From Dehalococcoidia bacterium (GTDB lineage Bacteria; Chloroflexota; Dehalococcoidia; Dehalococcoidales; S120): 42,421 bases of DNA. Each line of letters begins with the position of its first letter. Position 1 is the first letter of the stretch. The stretch covers positions 7,763 through 50,183 of the forward strand of contig DUER01000136.1 in the NCBI GenBank assembly GCA_011192075.1, written 5' to 3'. Below are positions 9,304-18,382 of the stretch, piece by piece. Both the position numbers and the translations under genes were made by a program. Under the pieces are notes generated by a model. The model was given only the letters and a program-made list of their open reading frames with translations. It was not told where the DNA came from and did not search any database.

Positions 9304-10476
9304 TTAATTAGACCAAGCGGCAAGGCTTCCCATTTCGGGGTCAACCTGTGTAGCAGGTTGACTAAGCACCTTAACATAATAATTGTATACCCTTTGGGCA
9401 ATCTGCTGCCAGCTATAGTCTAGCGCTTTAGCTCTACCCTTAGCTCCCATCTGGTGACGGAGTAATTCGTCAGTCATAAGAGAAATTAGAGCCTGGGCTA
9501 AGCTTCTCTTATCTCTTGGTGGCACCAATAACCCCTCAACGCCGTGATTTACTACGGTGGCATAACCCGCTATATTCGAGGCAACAATTGGTTTACCAAT
9601 AGCCATGGCCTCAAGCAAAACTATACCAAAGCTTTCACCACTTGTAGCCGGGGCACAAAAAATATCAGCCGTTTTATAATATCTGGGTAGTTCGTCGTAG
9701 CCTACATGGCCAACAAAGACAACATCCTTTATACCTTTCCGCATAATGTGCTTTTCATACTTATTACGCAGCCTGGTGCCAGGACCCACTACAATAAGTC
9801 GGGAGTCAGGGACTTCTCTCTTAGCTTGCTGATAAGCCTCAAGAAGATAGTTCAAGCCCTTTCGTTTCTCCAGACGACCAACAAACAGGATATTCACCTT
9901 CCCATCACAGAATTCATCAATAGGCAATACATCGGGGGAAAAATGCTCTAAATCTACACCATTAGGGATAACCGTGTAGTATCCGGGTAGATGCCTGTTG
10001 GCGAACTCCATGGCTGGTTTAGATACAGCAATTCTGCCGTTAAGCTTGAGAAACCACCTCCTTAAAAAAATGGTGCTGATAGGCTTGCCAAAGTTATATG
10101 AAGGTTTGCCATCATGAGCATGAAAAGTACCCACATTCGCTGTTTGAGATAACCGTAGCACAGTAGTACATAACATTGGCATTAAAGGTTCGTGAAGGTG
10201 GATAATATCAAACTTTTCTGCATCAAGCACTGCCTTTATTGAAGAGGACAACCGAATCGATATGGTAACTCGACAAATAGAGCCGCCAGCTGGGATAGGT
10301 CGAGGTTTGCCTATAGGTATGAATCTATCGCCGAAACTGGAAACAGCTTTAGAGGCAGGGGCAATCACCTTCACCTCATGCCCCATCAGGCTAAGATAAT
10401 GCTCGAGACAAGAAATATGGTTGGTAACACCACCGGGGTAAGCAAAGTCATAGGGAGAAACCAATGCTATCTTCAT
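9304..10476 (-). CDS. GT4 glycosyltransferase, PimA-like (candidate phosphatidylinositol mannosyltransferase)
   Basis: SPYDFAYPGGVTNHISCLEHYL N-terminus; NILFVGRLEKRKGLNYLLEAY; CAPATSGESFGIVLLEAMAIGKPIVAS. Confidence 0.82.
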   Translation of the reverse strand: MKIALVSPYDFAYPGGVTNHISCLEHYLSLMGHEVKVIAPASKAVSSFGDRFIPIGKPRPIPAGGSICRVTISIRLSSSIKAVLDAEKFDIIHLHEPLMPMLCTTVLRLSQTANVGTFHAHDGKPSYNFGKPISTIFLRRWFLKLNGRIAVSKPAMEFANRHLPGYYTVIPNGVDLEHFSPDVLPIDEFCDGKVNILFVGRLEKRKGLNYLLEAYQQAKREVPDSRLIVVGPGTRLRNKYEKHIMRKGIKDVVFVGHVGYDELPRYYKTADIFCAPATSGESFGIVLLEAMAIGKPIVASNIAGYATVVNHGVEGLLVPPRDKRSLAQALISLMTDELLRHQMGAKGRAKALDYSWQQIAQRVYNYYVKVLSQPATQVDPEMGSLAAWSN

Positions 10477-10513
10477 AAGTTGCTGCCTAAAGCCTCCACC
10501 AACCTAACTTAGA

Positions 10514-11620
10514 CTATTTTTTAGAAGCATGGACTTTCTCTGCCACTGGCTGGGGAATAGAAATGAACTCTTCCACCATCCGACGAGCTTCATCATCAGT
10601 ATATTGAATAGCCGGTGATTTCATGAAGTAAGCAGAGGGGGCTATCAATGCTCCTTTGAGTCCACGGTCTAAGGCGAGTTTACTGCACCTTATAGCATCG
10701 ATAACTACCCCGGCTGAGTTAGGACTATCCCACACCTCAAGTTTTAGCTCCAGGTTCAGAGGAACATCGCCGAAGGTCTGTCCCTCCATCCTGATATGGC
10801 AAAACTTGCGGTCAGCCAGCCAGGGGACATAATCACTGGGACCGACATGGATATTATCAGAGCTAAGCTTATAATCCAGTTGAGAGGTAACTGCGGTAGT
10901 TTTAGATATTTTCTTAGACTCAAGGCGTTCCCGCTCTAACATATTATAGAAGTCAGTGTTACCACCAAAGTTCAATTGATAGGTTCGCTCCAGCCTAACC
11001 CCACGGTCCCTAAACAGTCTGGTAAGGACACGGTGGACAATAGTAGCTCCAACCTGGGATTTTATATCATCACCAATAACAGGAAGCCCCCTTTCAGTAA
11101 AGCGTTCCTGCCAGTACCTTTCTCGAGCAATAAAAACTGGGATACAGTTAATAAAACCACAGCCAGCGGCCAGCACCTGCTCAATGTACCACTTAGTTGC
11201 CTCTTCGCTCCCCACAGGCAGGTAGTTAATCACCACATCGGTTTGGGTTTCCTTAAGGATTTTAACTATATCAGCAGTTGGACCCGGTGCTTTCTCTATT
11301 ATTTGAGACAAATACTTACCCAGACCATCATGAGTCATACCCCGCTGAATTTTTACGCCTGTAGTTAGTACCTCACAAAATTTAAAGGTATTATTGGGCG
11401 GGGTAAAAATTGCCTGGGCTAAGTCTTTGCCCACCTTATTCTTATCAATATCAAAGGCAGCTACGAAATTGATATCGCTTATATGGTATCCCCCAAGATT
11501 AACATGCATAAGCCCAGGCACAAATTCAGTCTCCTTCGCCTTCTTATAGTAGTAAACACCTTGAATTAGCGAGGAGGCACAATTACCCACTCCTATTATG
11601 GCTACATTTATATTACCCAA
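10514..11620 (-). CDS. Inositol-3-phosphate synthase
   Basis: [89 protein letters not shown], typical of actinobacterial-type MIPS. Confidence 0.92.
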   Translation of the reverse strand: MGNINVAIIGVGNCASSLIQGVYYYKKAKETEFVPGLMHVNLGGYHISDINFVAAFDIDKNKVGKDLAQAIFTPPNNTFKFCEVLTTGVKIQRGMTHDGLGKYLSQIIEKAPGPTADIVKILKETQTDVVINYLPVGSEEATKWYIEQVLAAGCGFINCIPVFIARERYWQERFTERGLPVIGDDIKSQVGATIVHRVLTRLFRDRGVRLERTYQLNFGGNTDFYNMLERERLESKKISKTTAVTSQLDYKLSSDNIHVGPSDYVPWLADRKFCHIRMEGQTFGDVPLNLELKLEVWDSPNSAGVVIDAIRCSKLALDRGLKGALIAPSAYFMKSPAIQYTDDEARRMVEEFISIPQPVAEKVHASKK

Positions 11621-11732
11621 GATTTAACCTCCTTCCTTTGTAATAGTAGAAACCATTACAAGAGGCTTACTCAGTTATTCTAACTCATGTTAGTCCCAAC
11701 TATCAACCATTAACTTTCGTAAGAGGTAAAAA

Positions 11733-12110
11733 GTCTATGACTTTCATACGCACACTTCATTGAGCAACAGTGTCTATCACCAATTAAGTTAATCAGGCGT
11801 GCTTTAGTTAATAACTATCACGCTATTGCTCTTGCTGACCATATTACTACTGGTGAACTAAGCCATAATTAAGGAAGCAGCCAAAGTATGTACCTTAGCT
11901 CGGTCATACCGAAATATCTTCGCCATCCCCAGTCAAAAACTACCTGCATTCCGGCTCAGGCCATTACTGAAACCGCAAAAAGGCACAGAATGGGGGCTTG
12001 GATTACGCTAGTTCACGGCAAAATAACCCCCGTCTTTATTGAAAAAGACTCCACAGTCTAGCCCTACCCAAACCCCCAAGTTCACACTTTCGCCCAACCC
12101 TAATCTTCTA
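11733..12110 (+). pseudogene. Decayed PHP-domain (histidinol-phosphatase-like) phosphoesterase
   Basis: Reading across frames on + gives YDFHTHTSLS (frame from 11736), IKLIRRALVNNYHAIALADHITTGELSHN (frame from 11801), KEAAKVCTLARSYRNIFAIPS (from 11871) and CIPAQAITETAKRHRMGAWITLVHGKITP (from 11945), in collinear PHP-domain order but split by frameshifts and stops. Confidence 0.7.
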
Positions 12111-12138
12111 AGCCTACAAGGCATTTACTAGCTACTGA

Positions 12139-12279
12139 TTAGCCTTGACCAATTCTGAATACCTTAGTCCCACACACTGGGCAGACCCCCTTCGTGGCTG
12201 GTCTATTATTCTTCAGGGTAATCCGCTCAGGATTCTTTATCTCTACTTTATTCCTACACTTAAAACAATATGCTTGCAA
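12139..12279 (-). CDS. Small zinc-ribbon protein, DUF5679-like (46 aa, not in ORF track)
   Basis: TTG start with SD AAAGGAGGTGA; translation (M)LQAYCFKCRNKVEIKNPERITLKNNRPATKGVCPVCGTKVFRIGQG has two CxxC pairs. Confidence 0.82.
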   Translation of the reverse strand: MQAYCFKCRNKVEIKNPERITLKNNRPATKGVCPVCGTKVFRIGQG

Positions 12280-12357
12280 CCTGCGTCACCTCCTTTAAAA
12301 ATAGAGCGTGTCTACTGCCTCAGTTCACTTTCGAATTTGGCTTTGGTATTACTCTGT

Positions 12358-12978
12358 TTACTTAATAATTGGTCCCCCAATCGACAGCTTGGGCGCCTGA
12401 TAAACTGTGTTGGTGATAAAGGCAGTTGAGAGGTAGATAACCATTATAGCCCAGATAAGGAAACAGTAACCAGATGCGTTCAATGGGAAGTCGCCAAAGG
12501 CTGTTCCGTTTATCAAACCTGCAGCCAAGAAGGCGAGTCCCACACCAAGCACAATAAACGCCAAGAATATGAGCCAGGAAACCTTGCCCACGCTGGGCAA
12601 AAACAAGAAAAATAATAGAGAGATGCCGGCGGCGAAAAATCCAGCGATACGTAGATCAGCCTGTAATATATCTGGTGCTCCTCCTAGGTTAGCAAAGGTC
12701 CAACCGACGTAAGCCAATATGGAGCCGAGGCCAAGGAATATGAGTGCCCCAAATACCATGTTAATTGAGCCCAACAGTATATCGCCTCTCCGCAGCGAGA
12801 TTACGCCCAGTGGCAAAGTAACTAAACCGCACATAATAAGGAAGATGCCCATGATTGGTATAGCTCCTGGGTTGAACCACCCCATTAACAGACCAAATAT
12901 GCCAATACAGGCTACGCCCACCATGTAAAGCACTGCTGGTGTTGCCATCGCCCATTGCGGGCCTTTTTCTTCAGCCAT
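12358..12978 (-). CDS. GPR1/FUN34/YaaH (SatP/AceTr)-like membrane protein, candidate acetate/succinate transporter
   Basis: 206 aa, about 6 TM; MAEEKGPQWAMATPAVLYMVGVACIGIFGLLMGWFNPGAIPIMG resembles the YaaH family; SD AAGGAGG upstream. Confidence 0.55.
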   Translation of the reverse strand: MAEEKGPQWAMATPAVLYMVGVACIGIFGLLMGWFNPGAIPIMGIFLIMCGLVTLPLGVISLRRGDILLGSINMVFGALIFLGLGSILAYVGWTFANLGGAPDILQADLRIAGFFAAGISLLFFLFLPSVGKVSWLIFLAFIVLGVGLAFLAAGLINGTAFGDFPLNASGYCFLIWAIMVIYLSTAFITNTVYQAPKLSIGGPIIK

Positions 12979-13145
12979 TTAAATCCTCCTTTTTTATATT
13001 TGAACTGGCTGCATACAGCATTTTACATTTAGCATCACCCCCTGCTCATAAATTGTCGGCTAGGGTGCTAGAATCTTCTACAATATTGGCTATTTCTACG
13101 CCAGCAATATGATTGCCCTTCTATTCCCTTTCTAAGTTAGCTTGA

Positions 13146-13174
13146 ACTATATCCCTTTATACCCAACTTGTCAA
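13146..13174 (-). promoter_or_regulatory. Sigma70-like promoter for the YaaH-like gene
   Basis: On the minus strand TTGACA - 17 nt - TATAGT. Confidence 0.6.
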
Positions 13175-13226
13175 GACTATTTAACCATTTATTGACTAAA
13201 ATAATAGAAATTTAGTAATTTAGTAG

Positions 13227-14138
13227 CTAGGGACCGGTTACAAAAACCTTCTCAGGTTGCCACTGCCCTCTTTCAGGGTTGAAACGCATCACACCTAAGA
13301 AGCGCCCATCACAGGTATAGACGCGGCAACGATTCTCAACGGAATGCCAGGCTGGACTGTTATCATTCTCCATAACTAAGGGACGCCCGTTCCTTATAGC
13401 TTGCCCTGTATCATCATTGACCACCATAGCCATCCAATGTGAGAGGATAATATCTACCGGATAAATAAAGTGTTGCCAGTAGCCGTAGTGAAAGGCATCC
13501 TCAAGTTGAGGTATTGAAACTGAGTCCCTTATATCAAAAAGGCTACATCTCGAACGAACTAGGCTCTTTAAATTAGCACCACAACCCAGAGCTTGCCCTA
13601 AATCATGAGCTAGTGAGCGGATATAGGTACCCTTACCACATTCTATTTCTATAGTGGCTACAGGCGGTCGCCAATCTATAAGCTCCAGACGATGGATTTT
13701 AATTAGCCGGCTTCGTGGTTCGACTTTAATGCCAGCCCGTGCCAATTGATAGAGTGGCTTACCGTGATGCTTTATCGCACTATATATTGGAGGGGTCTGC
13801 TGTATCGAACCGCGGAAAGGGGCGAGTGCCGACTCCAATTGTTCCTGGCTAATCCCAGAAGGGTCTTTCTTGAGGGTAATCTTGCCACTGGCATCATAGG
13901 TATCTGTAGCTACACCCAATTCAATCTGAGCCCGGTAAGCCTTGGTTGAATCGACTATAAATTCAATAACACGTGTCCCTTGACCAAGGCAGACGGGTAA
14001 AACACCTGTAGCTGTAGGGTCAAGAGTACCAGCATGCCCGACACGCTGCTCCCCACTCAGCCGTTTCACTATAGCTACAATACTAAAAGAAGTCTTACCC
14101 CAAGGTTTATTAATGTTTAGTATGCCATCCATAATCAA
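13227..14138 (-). CDS. truB: tRNA pseudouridine(55) synthase
   Basis: GILNINKPWGKTSFSIVAIVKRL; GHAGTLDPTATGVLPVCLGQGTR. Confidence 0.96.
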   Translation of the reverse strand: MIMDGILNINKPWGKTSFSIVAIVKRLSGEQRVGHAGTLDPTATGVLPVCLGQGTRVIEFIVDSTKAYRAQIELGVATDTYDASGKITLKKDPSGISQEQLESALAPFRGSIQQTPPIYSAIKHHGKPLYQLARAGIKVEPRSRLIKIHRLELIDWRPPVATIEIECGKGTYIRSLAHDLGQALGCGANLKSLVRSRCSLFDIRDSVSIPQLEDAFHYGYWQHFIYPVDIILSHWMAMVVNDDTGQAIRNGRPLVMENDNSPAWHSVENRCRVYTCDGRFLGVMRFNPERGQWQPEKVFVTGP

Positions 14139-14146
14139 CTCCTGTA

Positions 14147-14503
14147 CTAGTCAGGAGTATTATTGGTGTTAACTTGCTCAATAAGCTCTAGGAGGTGGGT
14201 TCCCTGCTTAATAGAATCATCCCATTGGAAGCTAAGTTCGGGAATACGTCGCAACTTTAGACGCCTAGCTAGCTCGTTACGTAGGAAACCTGAAGCAGCG
14301 GCTAGTCCGCTTAGCATCTCTTGCTTTTTTTCCTCACTGCTAATACAGCTTATAAATATCTTAGCATATCTCAGGTCGGGAGAAGCGGAAACCTCGGTTA
14401 CTGTAATAAAATCACCAAGTCGTGGATCTTTGACTTGGCGCTGAAGTAATTCACTAATTTCCCGGCGAATGAGATTATTCACCCGCTCAATACGATGTGC
14501 CAT
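14147..14503 (-). CDS. rbfA: Ribosome-binding factor A
   Basis: RIERVNNLIRREISELLQRQVKDPRLGDFITVTEVSASPDLRYAKIFIS; between infB and truB. Confidence 0.95.
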   Translation of the reverse strand: MAHRIERVNNLIRREISELLQRQVKDPRLGDFITVTEVSASPDLRYAKIFISCISSEEKKQEMLSGLAAASGFLRNELARRLKLRRIPELSFQWDDSIKQGTHLLELIEQVNTNNTPD

Positions 14504-14525
14504 AAATAGGCTCCATTAAAGATTA

Positions 14526-16337
14526 CTACCTCTTTTCCCTCCTGAAAAATTCCAGTATATCACCAACTTCAAAGTCACCAAAGTCTTTGATACCTACGCC
14601 GCACTCATAACCGCTAGCCACTTCCTTGATATCATCCTTAAAGCGTTTCAGACTGCTAACAACAGATTCACGCACCACTTGCTCCCCACGCCATACCCTA
14701 GCTGTGACCCCCAGACTCACCTTACCTTTGCTCACATAGACACCAGCTATCTTTTCCCTTTTACCACTGGTAAATATAGCCCGTACCTCAGCTTGCCCAT
14801 CGACAATCTCAACATAGGAAGGCTCCAACATGCCTTTAACCGCCTTACCTACATCGTCTACCAAATTGTAAATCACATCATAATGACGGATGCTTATTCC
14901 TTCTACATCAGCTAATCGCCGTGCCCCTGGTTCAGAACCAGTATTAAAACCAATAATAAGTCCCTTAGAAGCAATGGCTAACATAACATCACTCTCAGTA
15001 ATATTGCCAGTGCCACTATGGATAGCCCTAACCCGGACTTCCTCAGTTCCTAGCTGCTGCAGAGAACTTCTTATGGGGTCAATACTGCCTTGAACATCAA
15101 CTTTGAGAATAACATTAAGCTCTTTTACTCTGCCGGCAGCTATTTGGTCAAAGAGATTACTAAGGCTCACTGGTTTAGGTACTAGTGACGACTCAGTCTG
15201 TATCTCGGACTGACGCTTTTGTATTAAAGCCCGTGTTTGATGCTCACCAGCCACAGCAGCTAGCATATCTCCTACCTGAGGCACACTATCTAAGCCAAGG
15301 ATTTGAACGGGGGTAGCTGGCTCAGCTTTCCTCACCCGCTTACCCATATCATTAAACATAGCCTTTATCCTACCCCATGTAGTACCAATTACAACAGTGT
15401 CGCTAAGTCGTAAGGTTCCTGTCTGAACCAGTACTGTAGCCAACGGTCCCTTAGTCTTGTTCAAAGCCGCTTCAATAACTACCCCTGCTGCTGGTTGAGA
15501 AGGATTTGCCCTAAGGTTCTCCATCTCAGCCACGAGCAAAATGTTTTCTAACAGCTCAGAGATGCCTTCCTTCTCTTTAGCTGAAATCAGAACGCAAACT
15601 ACATCGCCTCCCCATTCTTCAATAAGCAAACCGGCATCAGCTAACTGTTGCTTAACCAGCTCAGGGTTAGCATTGGATTTATCAATTTTATTGATAGCCA
15701 CTACAATCGGCACTCCAGCTGCCCGGGCGTGGTCTATAGCTTCTAAAGTCTGTGGCATTACCCCATCGTCAGCAGCCACTACCAAAACAGTGGTGTCAGT
15801 TACCTGAGCTCCACGAGCTCGCATAGCAGTAAAGGCTTCATGACCCGGGGTATCCAAGAAAGTGACTTTCTGCCCATCGACCTCTACCTGATAGGCACCG
15901 ATGTGCTGGGTTATGCCCCCAGCTTCGGTAGCCATTACATTAGTCTGTCGAATAGCATCCAAAAGTCTGGTCTTGCCATGATTAACATGCCCCATAATGG
16001 TAACTACTGGAGGTCGCGGCTGCAGACCACCGAGTTCCTCATCCTGGAGTTGCTGGCGCCTTCCAATACCACCACTGGCCAACTTTCGAGGCTTCAGGCG
16101 TGCTTCATAACCAAAAGCGGCAGCTACCACTGCCGCTTTTTCATAGTCAATGACCTGGTTAATATTGGCCATAATACCATTCCTCATCAGTTGTTTAATA
16201 ATGGCTATAGCACTAACCAGTAAAAGTTCTGCTAATTGCCTCACACTTAAGGTTTGGGGGATTTCAATTAAGCGCACCCCCGGTGACGGAGCAGTATCAC
16301 TAACCGTCTCCCCTGTTGGTTCATTTGCCCTTACCAC
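14526..16337 (-). CDS. infB: Translation initiation factor IF-2 (short N-terminus)
   Basis: [54 protein letters not shown]. Confidence 0.97.
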   Translation of the reverse strand: MVRANEPTGETVSDTAPSPGVRLIEIPQTLSVRQLAELLLVSAIAIIKQLMRNGIMANINQVIDYEKAAVVAAAFGYEARLKPRKLASGGIGRRQQLQDEELGGLQPRPPVVTIMGHVNHGKTRLLDAIRQTNVMATEAGGITQHIGAYQVEVDGQKVTFLDTPGHEAFTAMRARGAQVTDTTVLVVAADDGVMPQTLEAIDHARAAGVPIVVAINKIDKSNANPELVKQQLADAGLLIEEWGGDVVCVLISAKEKEGISELLENILLVAEMENLRANPSQPAAGVVIEAALNKTKGPLATVLVQTGTLRLSDTVVIGTTWGRIKAMFNDMGKRVRKAEPATPVQILGLDSVPQVGDMLAAVAGEHQTRALIQKRQSEIQTESSLVPKPVSLSNLFDQIAAGRVKELNVILKVDVQGSIDPIRSSLQQLGTEEVRVRAIHSGTGNITESDVMLAIASKGLIIGFNTGSEPGARRLADVEGISIRHYDVIYNLVDDVGKAVKGMLEPSYVEIVDGQAEVRAIFTSGKREKIAGVYVSKGKVSLGVTARVWRGEQVVRESVVSSLKRFKDDIKEVASGYECGVGIKDFGDFEVGDILEFFRREKR

Positions 16338-16401
16338 TAATCCACTCCTTGTAGTAGGTCTTCCCCATATCTAAAGTGCTGAAAAGGTCTTTAAGGACTT
16401 T

Positions 16402-16674
16402 TCAACACAGCTTTTCAGCGGCCCTAAATAGCTGCTCCCTATTATCTTGGGTGATAGTAGTTCGCAAAGCATGCTTTAGTTGACTACCCTTTAGCCCAAT
16501 CTCCCAACACTCCAGGCACAAATAAGCACCACGTCCTGCCTTCTTGCCGCTACTGTCAACCTCTACGCTGCCATCAGAAATACGGACCAAGCGGATTAGC
16601 TCCCGCTTAGGCCTTACCTTACGACAAGCAACACAGGTGCGCTGAGGTATATGATTCCTAATATTCCTCATCAT
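16402..16674 (-). CDS. YlxR-family (DUF448) protein
   Basis: PQRTCVACRKVRPKRELIRLVR...GRGAYLCLECWE; between nusA and infB. Confidence 0.92.
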   Translation of the reverse strand: MMRNIRNHIPQRTCVACRKVRPKRELIRLVRISDGSVEVDSSGKKAGRGAYLCLECWEIGLKGSQLKHALRTTITQDNREQLFRAAEKLC

Positions 16675-18064
16675 CCATAGGAATTTCTGGCGTTCGGTGC
16701 CGTTTCTTTAGCTTGACGCCATCTTCAGCAGTTCTGTCGTGAGTGCCTTTCCTTTTCTTCCTTGGTTTAGCTTCAACTTTAGTCGGCATAGACACTGAAA
16801 TATCCTCGGCAAACCGAAGCTGAGGTTTTTCCGCTGTTAGCTGTGGTTCAAAAGAAACTAGCGAAGGAATAGGTGTAGTATCAAGAGCAGGTGAAGGCTC
16901 AGCTTCTTCTGCCCTAGCAGGCACTAAAACTGACTCTGTAGTAGCTAGCGTTTCAGATGGAACCTCCTCGCCCACTACGGTCTCTTCTCCAATCTCAGTT
17001 AAAAGCTCAGCTTCCGCCACTCTTTCTGCCTCAGCAACCGAGGCACTCTTAATGTCGATCCGCCATCCAGTGAGCTTAACCGCTAGTCTAACATTCTGCC
17101 CCTCTTTACCGATGGCTAATGAAAGCTGCCTATCAGGGATAACTACAGTAGCTATCTCCTCTCTATCATTCAGGTCAACACTTAATACCCGGGCTGGGCT
17201 AAGAGCATTAGCAATAAGAATAGAGGCGCCTGGATTCCACATAACGACATCAATCTTTTCACCATTTAACTCATTCACAATATTTTGTATTCTGATACCA
17301 CGCAATCCAACACAGCAACCAACTGGGTCAATGCCATCTTGGCGTGCAGCTACAGCTATTTTACTCCGAAATCCAGCTTCGCGGGCAATTGATTTTAACT
17401 CCACTAGCCCACTAAAAACCTCAGGGACTTCCAACTCGAAAAGTCGACGAAGTAAATCTGGGTGAGAACGCGATACTATTACCCGGGGCCCTCGGTTGGT
17501 CCGCACCACTTCCAAAAGGTAAACCTTAAGCCTTTGGCCTACTCGGTATCTCTCGTTGGGCACCTGCTCAACGGCGGGCAGTATTGCCTCTGTTCGACCC
17601 AAGTCAATAAATATCTGCCTAGACTCAATACGGTGCACCAACCCAGTGACAATATCGCCTTCTTTACCAGCATATTCCTCAAATATAGCGCTGTGCTCTG
17701 CTTCATGAAGACGCTGTAGAATAACCTGCTTTGCCGTTTGAGCAGCAATGCGCCCTGCGTTATGCGGGGTAGCTTCCACCTCAATAGTCTCATCAATCTG
17801 AATATCCGGTTTGACTCGGCGTGCCTCATCCAATGATATCTCGTAGCGACCATCCGAAGGCACCTCAACTACAGTTTTCTCAGCCCACACCTTGACCCCA
17901 CCGGTATTAGGATTAATCTTAACCCGAATATTCTGGTTAGCAGCAAAATTATCCTTTTTATAAGCTGATACCAGCGCTGCCTCTACCGCTCCAATAACTG
18001 TCTCCTTAGGCAGGTTTTTCTCAGCCGAGAGTTGGGTAATAGCGATGAGAAAATCACTCTTCAT
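16658..18064 (-). CDS. nusA: Transcription termination/antitermination protein NusA with a long low-complexity C-terminal tail
   Basis: S1/KH region: DPVGCCVGLRGIRIQNIVNELNGEKIDVVMW; PDRQLSLAIGKEGQNVRLAVKLTGWRIDIKS. Confidence 0.97.
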   Translation of the reverse strand: MKSDFLIAITQLSAEKNLPKETVIGAVEAALVSAYKKDNFAANQNIRVKINPNTGGVKVWAEKTVVEVPSDGRYEISLDEARRVKPDIQIDETIEVEATPHNAGRIAAQTAKQVILQRLHEAEHSAIFEEYAGKEGDIVTGLVHRIESRQIFIDLGRTEAILPAVEQVPNERYRVGQRLKVYLLEVVRTNRGPRVIVSRSHPDLLRRLFELEVPEVFSGLVELKSIAREAGFRSKIAVAARQDGIDPVGCCVGLRGIRIQNIVNELNGEKIDVVMWNPGASILIANALSPARVLSVDLNDREEIATVVIPDRQLSLAIGKEGQNVRLAVKLTGWRIDIKSASVAEAERVAEAELLTEIGEETVVGEEVPSETLATTESVLVPARAEEAEPSPALDTTPIPSLVSFEPQLTAEKPQLRFAEDISVSMPTKVEAKPRKKRKGTHDRTAEDGVKLKKRHRTPEIPMDDEEY

Positions 18065-18104
18065 CTCGGATTAAAATCTCCAATCCTCCTATTTCCCTAT
18101 ACAA

Positions 18105-18130
18105 CAAAAAAGTGGGAATAAAACCCACTT
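18105..18130 (-). terminator. Intrinsic terminator at the end of the nadB operon / nusA leader
   Basis: On the minus strand AAGTGGG-TTTTATT-CCCACTT followed by TTTTGTTGT: 7-bp perfect stem plus U-tract. Confidence 0.75.
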
Positions 18131-18382
18131 AACTACATAACCTTTTTATTTATTTAAGTATATCACAAGCAGGTTCAAGATGCAAGCTATGTCAAGAATA
18201 AGGTTACATTCAAAAGTTGAATTTTCCCAACTCACCCAGCTGTCAAGTAGGGGAGAGTTTTTTCTCAAGAGAGTTTCAGCCCATTTAGGGCATAAGTATT
18301 TTCTCTCGCAAACGAACACCCGCTAAGTTCTTGGACACCGTACACCACGGTATATGCCATCCAATCTCTATGTTCATGACCA

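Noticed and set aside
12145-12429. 94-aa plus-strand ORF
   Set aside because: Overlaps the minus-strand zinc-ribbon gene and the end of the YaaH-like gene; no recognisable domain.
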